7,172 bases of DNA from Alphaproteobacteria bacterium. Lineage in GTDB: Bacteria > Pseudomonadota > Alphaproteobacteria > ATCC43930 > CGMCC-115725. The stretch spans positions 1-7,172 of the forward strand of contig JASHUX010000165.1 in the NCBI GenBank assembly GCA_030039775.1, read 5' to 3'. The notes under the pieces are model-generated. The model saw only the letters and a program-made list of their open reading frames with translations. It did not search any database and was not told where the DNA came from. The translations under genes were made by a program, and so were the position numbers. Shown here in pieces: positions 6,118 through 7,172 of the stretch (the first letter of the stretch is position 1; every line of letters begins with the position of its first letter).

Positions 6118-6161
6118 CCGGCTTGCTTGGTGGTGTGAGTATTAGCGGCTCCCCAAGCCGG
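6118..6161. repeat. 8-bp inverted repeat just after the hydA stop codon
   Basis: CCGGCTTG (6118-6125) is repeated perfectly inverted as CAAGCCGG (6154-6161), with 28 bases between. The right arm can also form a tighter competing hairpin, CGGCT (6146-6150) with AGCCG (6156-6160) around a five-base loop. It begins one base past the hydA stop, where a terminator would lie, but no T-run follows on the minus strand. It may be an mRNA 3' end or processing structure. Confidence 0.35.
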
Positions 6162-6162
6162 T

Positions 6163-7172
<1,010 letters not shown>

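Noticed and set aside
5366..6145. Long + strand open frame (259 codons) running antisense to the methyltransferase and the unrecognised ORF
   Set aside because: It lies opposite a gene with clear methyltransferase motifs and has no recognisable domain. Long antisense open frames are expected at this GC content.

Overview
This window looks like ordinary chromosome from a GC-rich alphaproteobacterium. The GC content is about 60-65% by eye. The ScsB-type DsbD, the rhizobial-type PmtA-like methyltransferase and the HydA-type dihydropyrimidinase are all most familiar from that class. No genus can be named from the sequence alone. I see no phage, transposon, CRISPR or toxin-antitoxin genes, no tRNA or rRNA, and no abrupt change in composition. 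I found no convincing undescribed system. The points worth a second look are small: an unrecognised ORF, one structured intergenic region, and some start-site questions.

Left part, + strand (1-2610): a thiol-redox pair. The first gene encodes an ScsB/DsbD-like membrane electron transporter. It has a signal peptide, an N-terminal DsbD-alpha-like domain, a polytopic CcdA-like core and a C-terminal thioredoxin domain with CLTC. After 82 bases comes a Prx5-type peroxiredoxin with no signal peptide. The two genes may both serve thiol and peroxide metabolism, but they appear to act in different compartments.

Middle part, + strand (2611-5094): a 164-base intergenic region carries a large imperfect inverted repeat, a terminator-like hairpin with five T residues, and a small perfect palindrome. 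It is followed by a major facilitator transporter resembling the fosmidomycin-resistance (Fsr) branch, then apaG, then folE (GTP cyclohydrolase I, first step of folate/pterin synthesis). The apaG-folE gap is only 17 bases, so those two are probably co-transcribed.

Right part, - strand (5099-7172): transcription runs right to left and meets folE tail to tail with only four bases between the stop codons. In transcription order the genes are a dihydropyrimidinase/hydantoinase (hydA, 5' end cut by the window), an 83-base gap with an inverted repeat, an unrecognised ORF, and a PmtA-like SAM-dependent methyltransferase that starts three bases after that ORF's stop. The last two are probably one translation-coupled unit. 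Whether hydA belongs to the same transcript cannot be told.
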